Below are positions 10,501 to 21,356 of a stretch of 64,000 nucleotides of DNA, piece after piece. Position 1 is the first letter of the stretch; every line of letters starts with the position of its first letter. A program made the position numbers and the translations under genes. The notes beneath the pieces were generated by a model. It searched no databases and had not been told where the DNA came from. It saw nothing but the letters and a program-made list of their open reading frames with translations. This stretch comes from Carya illinoinensis (Eukaryota > Streptophyta > Magnoliopsida > Fagales > Juglandaceae), in NCBI RefSeq assembly GCF_018687715.1, contig NC_056755.1:30034501-30098500 (forward strand), written 5' to 3'.

Positions 10501-11658
10501 GCAGAAAAGGTAAGGACCCTACTACTAGCACGAGTAGTAGATGAAGTCCTTAAAATAGTTCTAAGCAGCAGCAAACCAGAAGACAAGATGATCTGGGATC
10601 CTGAGCCTCATGGTAGGTTTACTGTCAAGAGTGCATATCGGGTCTTCAAAGAGGCAAAAAGGAACAGGACAGATAGTGAGAGCTCAAGAAGAATGGGGAG
10701 GCAAAAGCTGTGGAAGGACCTATGGAGCCTGAAGATCCCAGCCAAAGTCAAAATTTTCGCATGGAAAACCTGTAAAGAAAGCCTGCCAACAAAGCATAAC
10801 CTGCTGCTAAAAAAGGTTCTGAGTGAAGACATGTGTAAGATGTGCAACACAGAAACTGAGGATGTAGCTCATGCTTTGTGCTTCTGCCCTTCAGTAAGAG
10901 AGGCTTGGGAAAAACAGTTACCTGTTATCTTCAACTCTGACCTACCAAGGATGTATGGGGATATTGCTGGCTTTATCAGTGGTCTACAACAGAAAGAGCA
11001 GTTAGAGTTGTTCTTCCTAGTCTCATGGAGCTGCTGGTGTAGATGAAATGTTTCAACCTTTGAAGACAAAGTCATTCAGATTGAGCAGGCCATAGCCCAT
11101 GCCCTGGTTGTCTAGCATGTTTATAAGGCAACTCGTGGCCAACCTTTGAAAGCTGTGAGGCACCACTGCCGCTGGGAGTTTCCCCCACCAGGAGCTTTCA
11201 AGTTGAATGTGGATGGGGCTACTTTCTTGAACCAACATAGTGCAAGCATTTGGGCCATATTGAGAGACAGTAAAGGGGAGGTGCTAATGGCAGCAAATAA
11301 GAAGGAACATGAAGTCAGGGACGCAACAAGTATTGAGATGCTTGCAATCTTCAGGGGACTACAGCTGACTGCTCACCTGGGAATTCAACATCTCATTATA
11401 GAAAGCGATGCACTGACATTAGTTCAGGAGCTGCAGAAACCAGAACCATCAATGGCATTGGTTGGGAACGTGATCAGGGACACTAAAGAGCTTATGAGCC
11501 TCTTCAGTACGTGCGAAGTTATGTATACTATGAGGTCGTGTAATGAAGCAGTACATAAGCTTGCAAGACATGCTTGGCATGTAAGTAACATTAGCTTGTG
11601 GTGGGGATCTTTCCCTGATGTAATTGCTCCAGTCCTTTGGACGGAGAGACAGTTGTAA
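7561..11658 (+). pseudogene. LINE ORF2: endonuclease / reverse transcriptase / RNase H polyprotein
   Basis: One frame spans 4.1 kb (about 1365 codons) without a frameshift. In order: AP-type endonuclease (MKCISWNCRGLGN at the start; VCGDFNEV near 7965; HLPVI near 8235), reverse transcriptase (TKAPGPDGLPPIFYQ, FRPISLCNVVYKLISKVLA, KLDISKAYDRLEW, GIRQGDPLSPYLF and the FADD catalytic motif near 9620), a zf-RVT domain (about 10590-10960; KIPAKVKIFAWK, C..C..H) and a plant RNase H (RVT_3, about 11190-11600; NVDGA, IEMLA and ESDA carry the acidic residues). Eight in-frame stops (7612, 7744, 8455, 8491, 9697, 10450, 11044, 11113) inactivate it. It nicks target DNA and copies RNA in place. Confidence 0.93.
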
Positions 11659-11705
11659 TGCTGATATTTCTACTATATGAGAAGTTTTATTCCATCGAAA
11701 AAAAA

Positions 11706-11723
11706 AAGTATTATAGACTTTGC
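11706..11723. repeat. LINE target-site duplication, right copy
   Basis: AAGTATTATAGACTTTGC directly after the A-tail. The first two A bases could equally belong to the tail. Confidence 0.93.
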
Positions 11724-11758
11724 TTTAGGAGCAACAACTTTCGAGGAGGAAATTTTTT

Positions 11759-11780
11759 TAAGGGGGAGGATGGGGGAGGA
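11759..11780 (+). other. Polypurine tract of element A
   Basis: TTCGAGGAGGAAA, then a T-run and AAGGGGGAGGATGGGGGAGGA, lie immediately before the TGTAACACTC LTR start. This matches the purine-rich primer site before gypsy 3' LTRs, and the same TTTCGAGGA phrase precedes the 3' LTR of element B2. Confidence 0.7.
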
Positions 11781-12889
11781 TGTAACACTCATGCCCAGCA
11801 CCAAGCCAAGGCCAAAAACAAGTTCTATAATTTTTAGGTTAATATATATGGGAAGCTCACTTGAGATTTAATGATTAATTTTAGAATAGGTTATGGGGCC
11901 AAAATATATTTTGGTAAAGTATGGATTTTATTGGGCTTGATAATTAGGACCAAGTGGGAATTAGGCCCTGAAAAAGTGATGGGGCAAGTTGAGTTATTTT
12001 AGAATTCGAATCAAGGCCCGTTAGTATTTATTAAAATACTCGACCCATGAAAATCTAGACAAGTCAAAGAGATTTTTGGACTGCTTTAACTGACCTAGAC
12101 TCGTTCAGTCTAAACTGTGAGACCAAAAGTCCACTTTATTTTTAAATCCCACAACATGCATGTCTCCATCCCATTAACAACAACGATATATATATACACA
12201 TATTCATGAACTGGCCTCATGCACCTTCACCTTCTTCCTCTAGAGCCTAGGGTTGTCGCCACACACACTTTCTCCACTCAAGATTCCTCCCCAAGCCACT
12301 CAGCCTTCACCATTTCATTCCTCTATGCCACGACCAAAACACTGGCAGCAAACAAGACATTTCCTAGAGCCACGCATTTCGTCAACCCACACACCAACAC
12401 TATCGTCCAAAGCACCTTCACCCTTTGTTCTCACTCTCACTCAAAATAGAACAACCTCATTGTGTTTTTCTTTCTTTTGTTCCAACGATGAAGCCCCATT
12501 TCACGTTAACCACTACAGCCGTATCTTGTCTATAGACAAGTAATCAACAGCAAGTCGCAACACCACTAAACCATGACAACAACAACCGTGACTCTCGTGA
12601 TGGATGGCCAAGGAAGCCCCACGTCCTAGTGTGTTTATCCATTGCACCATCATTCCTCTTCTTCTACCATCCTCAACCTCTAGCCATGAGAACCACCTTG
12701 CTCCTCCATGACATTGCCTTATACCACCATAAAAGGTTCTGTTCCACCATGCAAAAATAGAGCATGTGTTATCCACTGTGAGCCACAACGTTGCTGCCTA
12801 GTTGCTCATCCTCGAAACCCATGACGGAACAAGTGTGAGCAACCCATAAAAACCACACAAACTACTGGCCGTGCCACCCCAGGTAGGCC

Positions 12890-13092
12890 TGGACTCCAAC
12901 TCTGATGGAGTCGGAATCGTTATTTCGGACCTCCGACTCCGACTGGAGTCAGAACAGGAAGTTCACTCCGACTCCAACGAGGAGTCGGAGTCTAACTTCA
13001 ATCGGAGTTCAGAGTTCGAAACTCCGATCGAAATTCCGATGGCTTTCGATCGGAATTGGGCTCTGACTTCCGCCCGATTCCGATTCCGAGTT
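12890..13092. repeat. hAT left subterminal repeats
   Basis: Dense, partly palindromic repeats of ACTCCGACT and AGTCGGAGT-like words with TCGGAAT/ATTCCGA variants. The right end (17993-18115) carries the same words. Such clusters are where hAT transposases bind in known elements; binding here is inferred. Confidence 0.6.
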
Positions 13093-13534
13093 CTAAAAAA
13101 AAAAAGTGATATATATATATAATACATATTACATCTTTAAGAAACTCTTATACAATTTTCTAAAACATTGATAATAGTTTAAATGCTATTCCGAACATCT
13201 TCCAATACCAAAATAAAAACATCTTCCAATACAGAGGTGCTCCAAAACATCTTCCAATACATCGTGGTTTGTCGTTGGTGATACTTGAAATTAAAATAAA
13301 AGTCACAATCAATAAAAAGAAAAAAATTGATTCAGAAAAGAATGATTATCATTTCTCACCAATATTTTTTAATCGCGAGCTTATCAACTTAGCCACACTC
13401 CAAGTATCAGTCATCGGCAAGTATGCTAGGGTTCACAATTATATCTATGAAATCATAAAAAGTATAAGGTTAATAGATTTATGAAATCATAAAAAGAATT
13501 AAATAAATCAATTGAAATACTCAAATAAAGTTAC

Positions 13535-15521
13535 CCGATTCAAGCTTGGTGGAATTAACCTTCCACCAAGTTAAAAGCTAAAATGAATCGCTAGGTGCCT
13601 CGACCTCTTCCATAAAATACCGTTCAATCTTAGAAGTACACTGCATAATATTCCTCATTGCAACGAGCTGATGGTACTGATTCACAATATTATAACCTTG
13701 ACGAGGTGGATTTAATGAGTCATCTAAGCTACGGTCATCGAATAGAGGTGTCGGCCTCGAGTGTGAGGTGCCCACTGTGGATGAAGGCTGACCACTATTG
13801 TTGTAGTGAGAATATAAGTTATCAAGATCCCTTTTAAGCGCTGTAATAAACCGTGCAACCTTCACTGCCCCCATTGTGGAATTTGCCCAAAATTCTATCA
13901 AGGTCAACTTATATCGGGGGTCAAGGATCACAGCCACAAAAAGTAATCTATTTATTTTCTCAACATCCCCCCAATATTTATCATATTTGGCCTGCATTCT
14001 CATAGCCATACCAGATAATAATCCGCATGAACCCGTACAACCTTCTTGCAAGTGGTAGTGAAACTCTGAGAGCTCGCTAAAGAATAAGTTTGCAGTTGTA
14101 TATGCGGATCCAGATATCTGCATAGTCATATCATAAAAAACTTGTAAAAATCTCACAAAGTGCCCCACACTAGGCTAATCATGTGTGTCTGGCGCACCAA
14201 GCCCCTTTCCTGCAGGCTCCAGCAAAGCATACCTAAGTGCCCATCCTCGACCTCCATCCGCTCAAATGCTCTTTGGTACTTTTGTGCCACATCCAACATA
14301 AGGTATGTTGAGTTCCATCGAGTCGGAACATCCAAACACGATGTCTTAATTAGAACATGAAATTCCAAGCTGGCTTGCTATTGCCTTGAACTTTGACAGC
14401 CTTTGAGGGGAAGCCCTCACATACCGTACAATGTTGCAGACTCTGGTAATGGAATCGTCAACCTCTTTTAACCCCTCGCTGACAATCAGGTTGAGGATAT
14501 GAGCACAACATTGAATATGAATAAATTCGTGGTTGTAGAAGACATCAGCTTTCATACTCTTATTCCTCTTGAACTATTCAATTGTGGTGTCATTTGCACT
14601 GGCATTGTCAACTGCAATACATAGAACCTTTTGAATTCCCCAATCCTTTAAACAATCATCCATCAGTGCCCCAATTGATGCTCCCTTATGATCAATAATT
14701 TCTTTGAACCCAATAATCCGTTTTCTCAAATTCCATTCACTATCAATGTAGTGTGCTGTGATACACATGTAGGAAATGTTCTGTATGGAAGTCCATGTGT
14801 CAGTAGTAAATGACACTCTTTGGCTAGTGGTAGTGAACATCTTCTTCATCTCCGCCTTCTCTTTTGCATGCTTCTTCATACGATCCCGCATCACCGTATA
14901 CCGTGATGACAATGGAAATCGTGGCTCAATAGTCTTGACAAACTTTCAGAAGCCTCTTTTATCGACTGTGGTAAAAGGCATCTCATCTTCAATTATCATC
15001 TCTGCAAGCATATCCCTCACCAATTTCTCACTGTATTGAGGGATGACCATTTTCTTAATCTGTGTACCATCAGTGGCTGTAGAAGCTTCGTAACTAAGCT
15101 TTGTCTGATCAGTGATTGCCTCTCCCTTCGACATTTTATATCGTTGGCAACCCCCAAGATGGGCTATTAAGACAGCAGTGCCTTGTTTTTTTGAATGACA
15201 TCCACAAAGTGCCCCACAGTGGTGGCATCTCGCCTATGGGTTCTCACGATTACCAGGGATCTTGGTGAAATGCTCCCAAGTCCAAGACCTTTTTCTAGTA
15301 TTTCGTGGCTGAGATGGAGTTGCAGATGGAGGTGGTAGATCCCCAATACCCATCTCCTCATCCTCATTAAACTCATCCTCATCTTCTATGTCTACTGGCA
15401 TGGGGAATCGGCTACTTGCACAAGATGTAGCTACTTTAGAAGTGGGTCTAGATCTCGATCTCGGTGACGGGATTGTGGCACTTGGATTCCCTTCTGACCT
15501 TCCACTAGGTGAAGCTTCCAT
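13535..15521 (-). pseudogene. hAT transposase (zf-BED, RICESLEEPER-like), C-terminally truncated
   Basis: The best start is the MEASPSGRSEGN methionine at 15521. An acidic linker is followed by a BED zinc finger (SWTWEHFTKIPG, RCHHCG, then H..C near 15130-15300), the catalytic RNase H-like core (RVSFTTDTWTSIQN near 14830; IQCCAHILNLIVSEGL near 14500; DVPTRWNSTYLML near 14320) and a hAT-like RNase H C-part (QVFYDMTMQISGS near 14130; VAVILDPRYKL near 13930). The C-terminal dimerisation domain is missing: sequence stops making sense just after a TWWKVNS motif near 13545. Stops near 15234, 14946 and 14574 and a shift to another frame and back between about 14360 and 14160 break it further. Confidence 0.85.
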
Positions 15522-17990
15522 ATCTATCAAAAATAAAATAAAATAAACAGTTAATATAAATAGAAAAATAAAAAACTTGAAGGCACAAGCATAGAACAAA
15601 AAAGGATCTTCAATGCAAAAGCTTGACTTAAAAAGAAATTCTGCTAGTACAAAATAGAGCCGTTCTTGAGAAACAAGAGAAGTTAGGATGACCATTTCTC
15701 ACATATTTTCTCTACACATTTACCATATTTGAATACAGGAACTAAACATATTTTCTCTACACATTCACCATATTTTCTCTACACATTCAGAAACAGAGCA
15801 AACTGGGGCATGTTGAGTATGTAAGAGCTGACAAGAAACAGAGCAAACAAGTTTCTAATTCGGGAGAGAAATCATGAAGAGCCTTTTCCTGCAATTTGTA
15901 ACACAAAAAGTAATGGTTGGCAATGTTTTCTTGGCATATAGTCTCTCTTCCACCTATTCTTGGTCTAATCCACTTTTCTAAAATCATGTTTGCTTTCCAG
16001 CAATTAATTTGTAGTTTTCTAATATTATTATTATTATTTTATGTTTTAATTAGAATCTTTATGCTTCAATATTGCTTTGAGTGGGTGGAATGATGCAAGG
16101 AAACGTCACCTTGTGTGCCAAAGTTGGCTCCTGAAACCTGAACTACACGTACACTGATGGCCGGCCAGCCGTGATATATATGGAGCTTAATTCACATCAT
16201 TAACTGATGTTTTAATTGTACTTGAACCTTTTGGAGACCCCTCTCTTGTCTTTATAGAAGGCTCCAAACTCACGTGCAAGGATATCTTGCTTCAATTAAT
16301 GAGCTCTAGGAGTTCCTTAATTTATGAGGAACTTTTCATAACTAATTTTTTTAAAGGTTTCTGCAATCACCTTGTTTTAATGCATGTGTTCTTTCTTCCA
16401 TTTCCTTTTTACAAGATTGAATAATATCCTAAGATTACCTAAACTAGTACCACTTGAATATTCAGATCATACATCTCTTCAAACGATCAAATTGTAGTAC
16501 TAGTACTCGTGCCTGCGTACATACAATAGATCTAAAGCACTCACTGTAAAAATTATGTTGCTTGTAGCATAATCTCCACCATGTGCATGCATGGAAGGAA
16601 TGCATATCACTACACTGCATGCCCCCACCATATTATATGCATCCCTGTGCTTGCTAGTTGCTAGCTAGCTATAACATATCTTCTTAAAGTCCCAGACTTC
16701 AAGGCCAAGCAAAAGACAATATATATTATTACTCATGTGTAAGGTTGTGAGGTACCAATAGCTATAATGTGCCACTAATGGTACAAGCTAGGGGCAGTCG
16801 GCCTGTAGTGTAGTTGGTTCATTTCTAACTGATACATGAGGTATATATGATTTGTTATAGGTAAGAAGAGTGATTATGCGAAATCTGGAATTTCTATCAG
16901 ATTGAAAGCTTATAACTCAAAGCACACTTTAATTAATACTTTTGATAAAGTGGTAGTACTATCACATTAGCAATTTGCAAAATTGTAAACAATACCATTA
17001 TAATTCTTGTGTTTTGAAACTCCCAATTAACTGGTCATTTACGAACTATTGTACATGTTTAATTAGGACCTTAGGTTAATCATCAAATTAAAGCTAATGA
17101 TCCACCGTGTTTAAGAGAAAATAAAAAAAGTGAAGGTATATACATAATCCCTTTATGTATATAACACTTCTCTTCTTTTAATCAAAGATAAATATGCATG
17201 TTCATTTTGTTGATATGGGTCTAGATCCAAAGAGAAATTGTGAACGAGAATAAGTACCAAATAAATTCTAGAAAAATTTAAATTCACACAAATTTATATA
17301 CAATGAAAATGAAATTAAACTTGGTTAGAAGATTTTACTAGTTTTTAAATTATTTGTATTTTCCTTTGAATATATATTTGGAATTTTGGACTCTATAATT
17401 TGGGAATTTTCATGAACCTTCCCTTGATGGCAGACAACCTAATAACATTGGAATCTCATTGCTTTTTTTAGAACAAAATTATGCTATTCTTGAACAAAAT
17501 AATGCCAAAGATGATTGAAGTACAAAAATCTACCGAGTACCAACTATGAGAATAAATAAGATAAAGAAAATACTAACCCTAAGTGGATGTAATTTCATGA
17601 TTTTGTATTGAGGAGTGACTCGAGTGAGGCATGGTACCGTGGGGCGTGGGCAGTGGCACAATGATTCTGTGAAGACGGCGCCATGGGCACTGGCAGCGGC
17701 ACAACTTCGATTCTTTTGAGGCAGCATGAAGAAAAAATGAAGGGAATTGGAAGACGAAATGAAGAAGAATGGAGAAGAAGAAAGGGGCGGGCCGGCGGCT
17801 GAGTCGCTGTCCGCTGAGCAAGGGATTAGGATAGATGAAATGAAGAAGAAAGGGGGATGGCCGCATAGGTTTAAAATTACGAAGCAAACGACGTCGTTCC
17901 TATTTCAAGGAACGTCGTCATTTAAGTTAAGGGGGGGAAAACAAAGATTTAAAATGACGTTGTTTTGAATTTTTGTTTTTATTTTTTAAA
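15522..17990. other. hAT interior upstream of the transposase, no gene recognised
   Basis: About 2.5 kb of AT-rich sequence inside the hAT between the transposase start and the right subterminal repeats. Small direct repeats of TATTTTCTCTACACATTCACC occur at 15710-15790. A palindromic AACGACGTCGTT and nearby variants lie at 17886-17970. Open frames at 17530-17890 are short and overlap on the same strand in different frames. It may hold promoter or captured DNA; I cannot identify a source. Confidence 0.5.
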
Positions 17991-17992
17991 AA

Positions 17993-18115
17993 GTCGGAGT
18001 TCGGAGCCCATCTGACCCCATTTTCGGAGTGCCTCCGATTCCGACTCTGTTTTTCAAAAGTTTTGACTCCATGTCGGATTCGGAATGGAATTCGGTCGGG
18101 GTCAGAATTTTTGAA
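17993..18115. repeat. hAT right subterminal repeats
   Basis: GTCGGAGTTCGGAG, CGGAGTGCCTCCGATTCCGA and ATTCGGAATGGAATTCGG mirror the words at the left end of the element. This supports the two ends belonging to one transposon. Confidence 0.6.
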
Positions 18116-19267
18116 AATTTGCACACCCCTAACCCAGGTCCGTCATTTTCCTCTTAGTAAGCCACGCCGATTCTCCCCACTATTTCCCTCTGTCTCTCTT
18201 TCTCTCACATTCTCTCTCTATCTCTCTCTCAGTGCTCCACCATTGCGATAGCCACCGTCCACCTCACCCAGCTCCTTCCCTCATGGTAAGTCTGTCGCAC
18301 GGTGTTCCCCTTGTGACCTTGTTATTTTCATCTGAAACATGGTTGCCATTTTTTCATGCAGTCTTTTGTAAATCGTAATAACAACTTGTGTTGTTATATT
18401 AATTGGGTTAGGCTTACCTTGGACCACATGAGATTTTTCTACCTACTGGGCTTGTTATTATTTGGAGTTGGGTTATGTTAAATGATTATGAAGTTAAACA
18501 TGTATGTCATTGGGTAGAACTTGGGTCCTAAATCATTTTGGGCTTGTAATATTTTGGTTACAACAACTGCTATAATACTTAAGTGGGTTGGGCTTAACTT
18601 TAAATAAACTTGTGATTGGGTTGGAATTAGGTTAAGTGAATATTAAGTGGATATCAAGGAATTTGGGAAGTGACGATATTTTAGGGTTACGAGAATTTTA
18701 GAATTTTTATAAAATAGGTTATTTTAGTCTTTTAGGTTTAAGTATCAAAATATGTGTTCCATTGAAAATTTATGGAAGTTACATAACTATTTTATAGGTG
18801 ACGATTAATATTCATTCGGTAACATTGTGGGAGAATTCTGAAAAGCTAAAAAGTCTAAGTAAGTGGGGTTCCTTCACTAAATTTTGCATAAAATGAATGG
18901 ACTGAAGTTGATTTTATAAAACATGTGCATGATATGTTTCAAAAAGAGATGTGAAAACAAGCTTAGTCATGTGTTTTGCATTGCTCATGAAACTTTATAT
19001 GAGAAGAAAATATTTTTTTTGTTTTTTCTTGTCATGACTAGTATGGACATGAGCTTATTTTATGCATTATGTTTCTGAACTCTGTAAAAAGAGCGAATAT
19101 AAGATCTAAAAACTTTTGCATTATTTAAGTGAACATGCTTCGAATCTGTTTTTGATATTATGAAGATGATATGAATTCATTTAGTACTCTGGTTTGATAA
19201 GATGTGGTATTTGAGAAACATTTGGCGTGACTTGTTTCTGATTCTATTTTTATTTTGTTTTGTTACA

Positions 19268-19634
19268 GCCTCGCCACGGGTGGTAATAGTGGTTTACGGC
19301 CCCACCACATGTGATAATAGTTGTATATAACCTTGCCATGTGTGATAGTTGTAGTATACGACCCTGCCACAGGTGATAGTTGTGGTATACGGCCTTACCA
19401 CAGGTGATAATAGTGGTATATGGGTCTGTCATAGGTGATAATAGTGGTTTACGGCCCCACCACATGTGATAATAGTTGTATATAACCTTGCCATGTGTGA
19501 TAGTTGTAGTATACGACCCTGCCACAGGTGATAGTTGTGGTATACGGCCTTACCACAGGTGATAATAGTGGTATATGGCTCTGTCATAGGTGATAATAGT
19601 GGTATACGACCCTACCACATGTTATAGTAGTAGC
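19268..19634. repeat. 31-bp tandem array with a 155-bp higher-order unit
   Basis: Units of the form GTGATAATAGTGGTATACGG + CCCTGCCACAG repeat about 12 times. A block of five units starting near 19278 is copied almost exactly from about 19433, giving a 155-bp higher-order period. The array lies in the LTR of element A. The minus-strand open frame across it is a by-product of the repeat. Confidence 0.85.
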
Positions 19635-20150
19635 CTCTGTTTGAGTGCACATTCTTTATTGATCGAGTGATGTATGTTCTGCTTTGCTATCTACAAATGC
19701 ACACCACTACCATGGGAGTTAAATATGCTCTCTATTCTGATATGATGCTTTGATATAATGATGGTGATGCTCAATTATGATATGCCCAAAGGACTTTTGA
19801 ATAAGAATATTTCTGAAGTCTCGTTTTGATATTTTCGATAACATGTTATGATTTTCGCATTTTGAAAGTAAAAATATTTTGTTTTGCATTCTAAACTCTG
19901 TACTGAATTGTTAATAATTCACCCCTTATCTCCATAATATTTTTCTAATAATTTGAATATTTTTCTTGAGGATCAAGATTGTGGAGCATGCGTGAGATGA
20001 GCATAGTGGATTCTTAGGATGTGTTAAGTCACATGTGCTAATCTTTTGGGTGCTAATGTTGGCTCTTTCTTGAAGATTGGCTATTTGGGAGATGCGCGAT
20101 AATGTTGTGTATAGGTTGCATGTTGTCAAAAAGTGAGAAATCAAACCTAC

Positions 20151-20280
20151 TTGAGATCCATTGACAATGGCATCTTGTCCTTGTTGTGGGGGAGATAGAA
20201 GAGCTTCAATGATAGCCAGCTTGGATGGGAGAGACGAATTTTCTTGTTTAGGTAACGCAAGCGTTGTTTGAATTTCTTGC
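20151..20280 (-). other. Exon-like open segment of unknown origin
   Basis: On the minus strand a 43-codon open stretch (containing LPSKLAIIEALLSPPQQGQD) is bounded by an AG acceptor (after ATATATAG at 20281-20282) and a GTAGGT donor (20145-20150), in phase at both sides. The amino-acid composition looks protein-like. No family is recognised and no flanking exons were found. It could be a gene fragment or chance. Confidence 0.3.
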
Positions 20281-20895
20281 CTATATATTAATTAATAATT
20301 TGCTCAAAATGTTGTTAAGATTTTCCCACTCTTTCAATTAAGAAAGTACATACGACAAGAAGTATCAAATCCTTATTAAACATTAATGTCCCATATTTAT
20401 AATTTTTCAAAAAGGAAAATGTTATGGGTCACGACAATGATTAAGGAAATGTTTTTTAATGATGTTGTAATTTTTTTTTTTAAAATTAAAAAAAAAAAAT
20501 TAAAAAAATGTATGGAAAAAAAGATTACATGTATCAGAACCAGAATCAAAACAATATCGGTAGACGTACTACTACCCTGTCAGAAATGGTCCAATCTAAA
20601 GTTTGCCCCTAGCTGTTTTGTACACAAGGAAGAAACACTTTTTAGTGAAAAATGATAGTATGACTTTCAAATATACCCCTAACGATTGAAGCTCGGTTCC
20701 TCGTGGCCATCGTCTTCCACTTTTTTGCTCTGTCATTGACTTCTACAAAATAAGGTTGGTTTTTCTCACACACACACTCTCTCTGTATTGGTGCAATTAT
20801 TTCGATTTGGGTTGTGTTTGAAATGGGTTTTGTATGGCTCAATCTTTTGCTACTTTTTGCTCTTGTATTTTTGTTGTTGAGTTGAAGTCAATCTA

Positions 20896-21119
20896 AGGTT
20901 TGATTGGTTGGTTTGTTTACATAAAACTAAACTACTTTATCTCATCTCATATAATCATTATAATTTTATCAAATTTTTACACAAAATATAATAAACAATT
21001 CAACATTTTCAAATCTTAAAACAAAATTAATATTAAAATATTATATTATAATAATATTTTATTCAACTTTTAACAAAATATCTTATTTCATCTCATTTAA
21101 AGTGCATAATCAAACGAAT
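20896..21119 (-). mobile_element. MITE of family M, copy 1
   Basis: An AT-rich segment of about 224 bp which, read on the minus strand, contains ATGAGATGAAATAAGATATT, GTTGAATAAAATATTATTAT and GAATTGTTTATTATATTTTG. These phrases recur in the copies at 24447 and 34975. The ends carry short inverted TTTGATT words. No coding capacity. Confidence 0.6.
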
Positions 21120-21356
21120 TTAAAATGTGTGAAAGTGAAGTCGGTTTTAACTAAGTGTGTAATTTCAATAACTATTTGATTTGATAGTTTGTGGGATTGT
21201 ATTTTTGAATATTCAAAAAAAGTCATATAATGGGGAAAATTCATCTTCGTTGTCTACTCATGTCTAGATGCTGTTTGTATTATTCATTATACGTTTTGTT
21301 TTCCCCTTTTCTGCCATGTGTGGTTGGAGTTGATCTGTATATGGTTATATCTTGTC

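Larger units (their letters stand above)
5821..11705 (+). mobile_element. Full-length plant LINE (L1-like, RNase H-containing), inactivated
   Basis: An 18-bp target duplication AAGTATTATAGACTTTGC flanks the element (5803-5820 and 11706-11723). Between the copies lie a CT-rich 5' UTR (5821-6089), ORF1, ORF2, a short 3' UTR and an A-tail (11698-11705). Removing the element joins element A's internal DNA to its polypurine tract. About 5.9 kb with both ORFs suggests a full-length insertion rather than the usual 5'-truncated copy. Stops in both ORFs make it dead. Confidence 0.92.
12885..18131 (-). mobile_element. hAT DNA transposon, defective
   Basis: The right terminus, read on the minus strand, is TAGGGGTGTGCAAATTTTC, a common plant hAT end; the left terminus (AGGCCTGGACTCC) is decayed. 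Eight-base flanks CCCCAGGT (12877-12884) and ACCCAGGT (18132-18139) differ at one base and fit the 8-bp hAT target duplication. It carries a minus-strand transposase pseudogene and subterminal clusters of GACTCCG / CGGAGTC at both ends. It lies in the 3' LTR of element A. Confidence 0.75.
4351..20011 (+). mobile_element. Element A: non-autonomous long-LTR gypsy-like retrotransposon, heavily nested
   Basis: The end of a 5' LTR (4351-4722), a degenerate iMet primer site, about 1.17 kb of non-coding internal DNA (4723-5820 plus 11724-11780), a polypurine tract and a long 3' LTR (from 11781) are arranged as one element once the LINE and the hAT are removed. The two LTR parts match around CTAATAATTTGAAT (about 4428-4445 and 19945-19960). 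No gag or pol is present, so it would depend on another element's enzymes. The left LTR is cut by the Tat element, and the right LTR loses similarity at about 20011, so the element is incomplete. Confidence 0.65.
11781..20011 (+). repeat. 3' LTR of element A (interrupted by a hAT, 3' end lost)
   Basis: It begins TGTAACACTC at 11781. Without the hAT and one target copy it has about 2.98 kb here; adding the end seen in the 5' LTR suggests about 3.2 kb in full. It contains CA- and CT-rich stretches (12190-12450, 18180-18230), a GTAAG donor-like site near 18285 and a 31-bp tandem array at 19268-19634. Similarity to the 5' LTR stops near 20011. Open frames here (12219-12543) are short and have no family features. 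Confidence 0.6.
20012..21351. other. Unassigned DNA between element A and the solo LTR
   Basis: The first part has lost similarity to A's LTR. It contains one exon-like minus-strand stretch (20151-20280), A/T-rich runs near 20470-20515 and a MITE (20896-21119). The open frame at 20386-20655 is low-complexity and not supported. Confidence 0.5.

Noticed and set aside
15234..15695. Longer hAT transposase start upstream of 15521
   Set aside because: The upstream extension is hydrophobic, low-complexity and lacks a plausible initiator; the MEASPSGRSEGN methionine fits better.
19250..19525. Minus-strand Tyr/Thr-rich repeat frame
   Set aside because: Artefact of the 31-bp array; repeat peptides change frame with unit boundaries.
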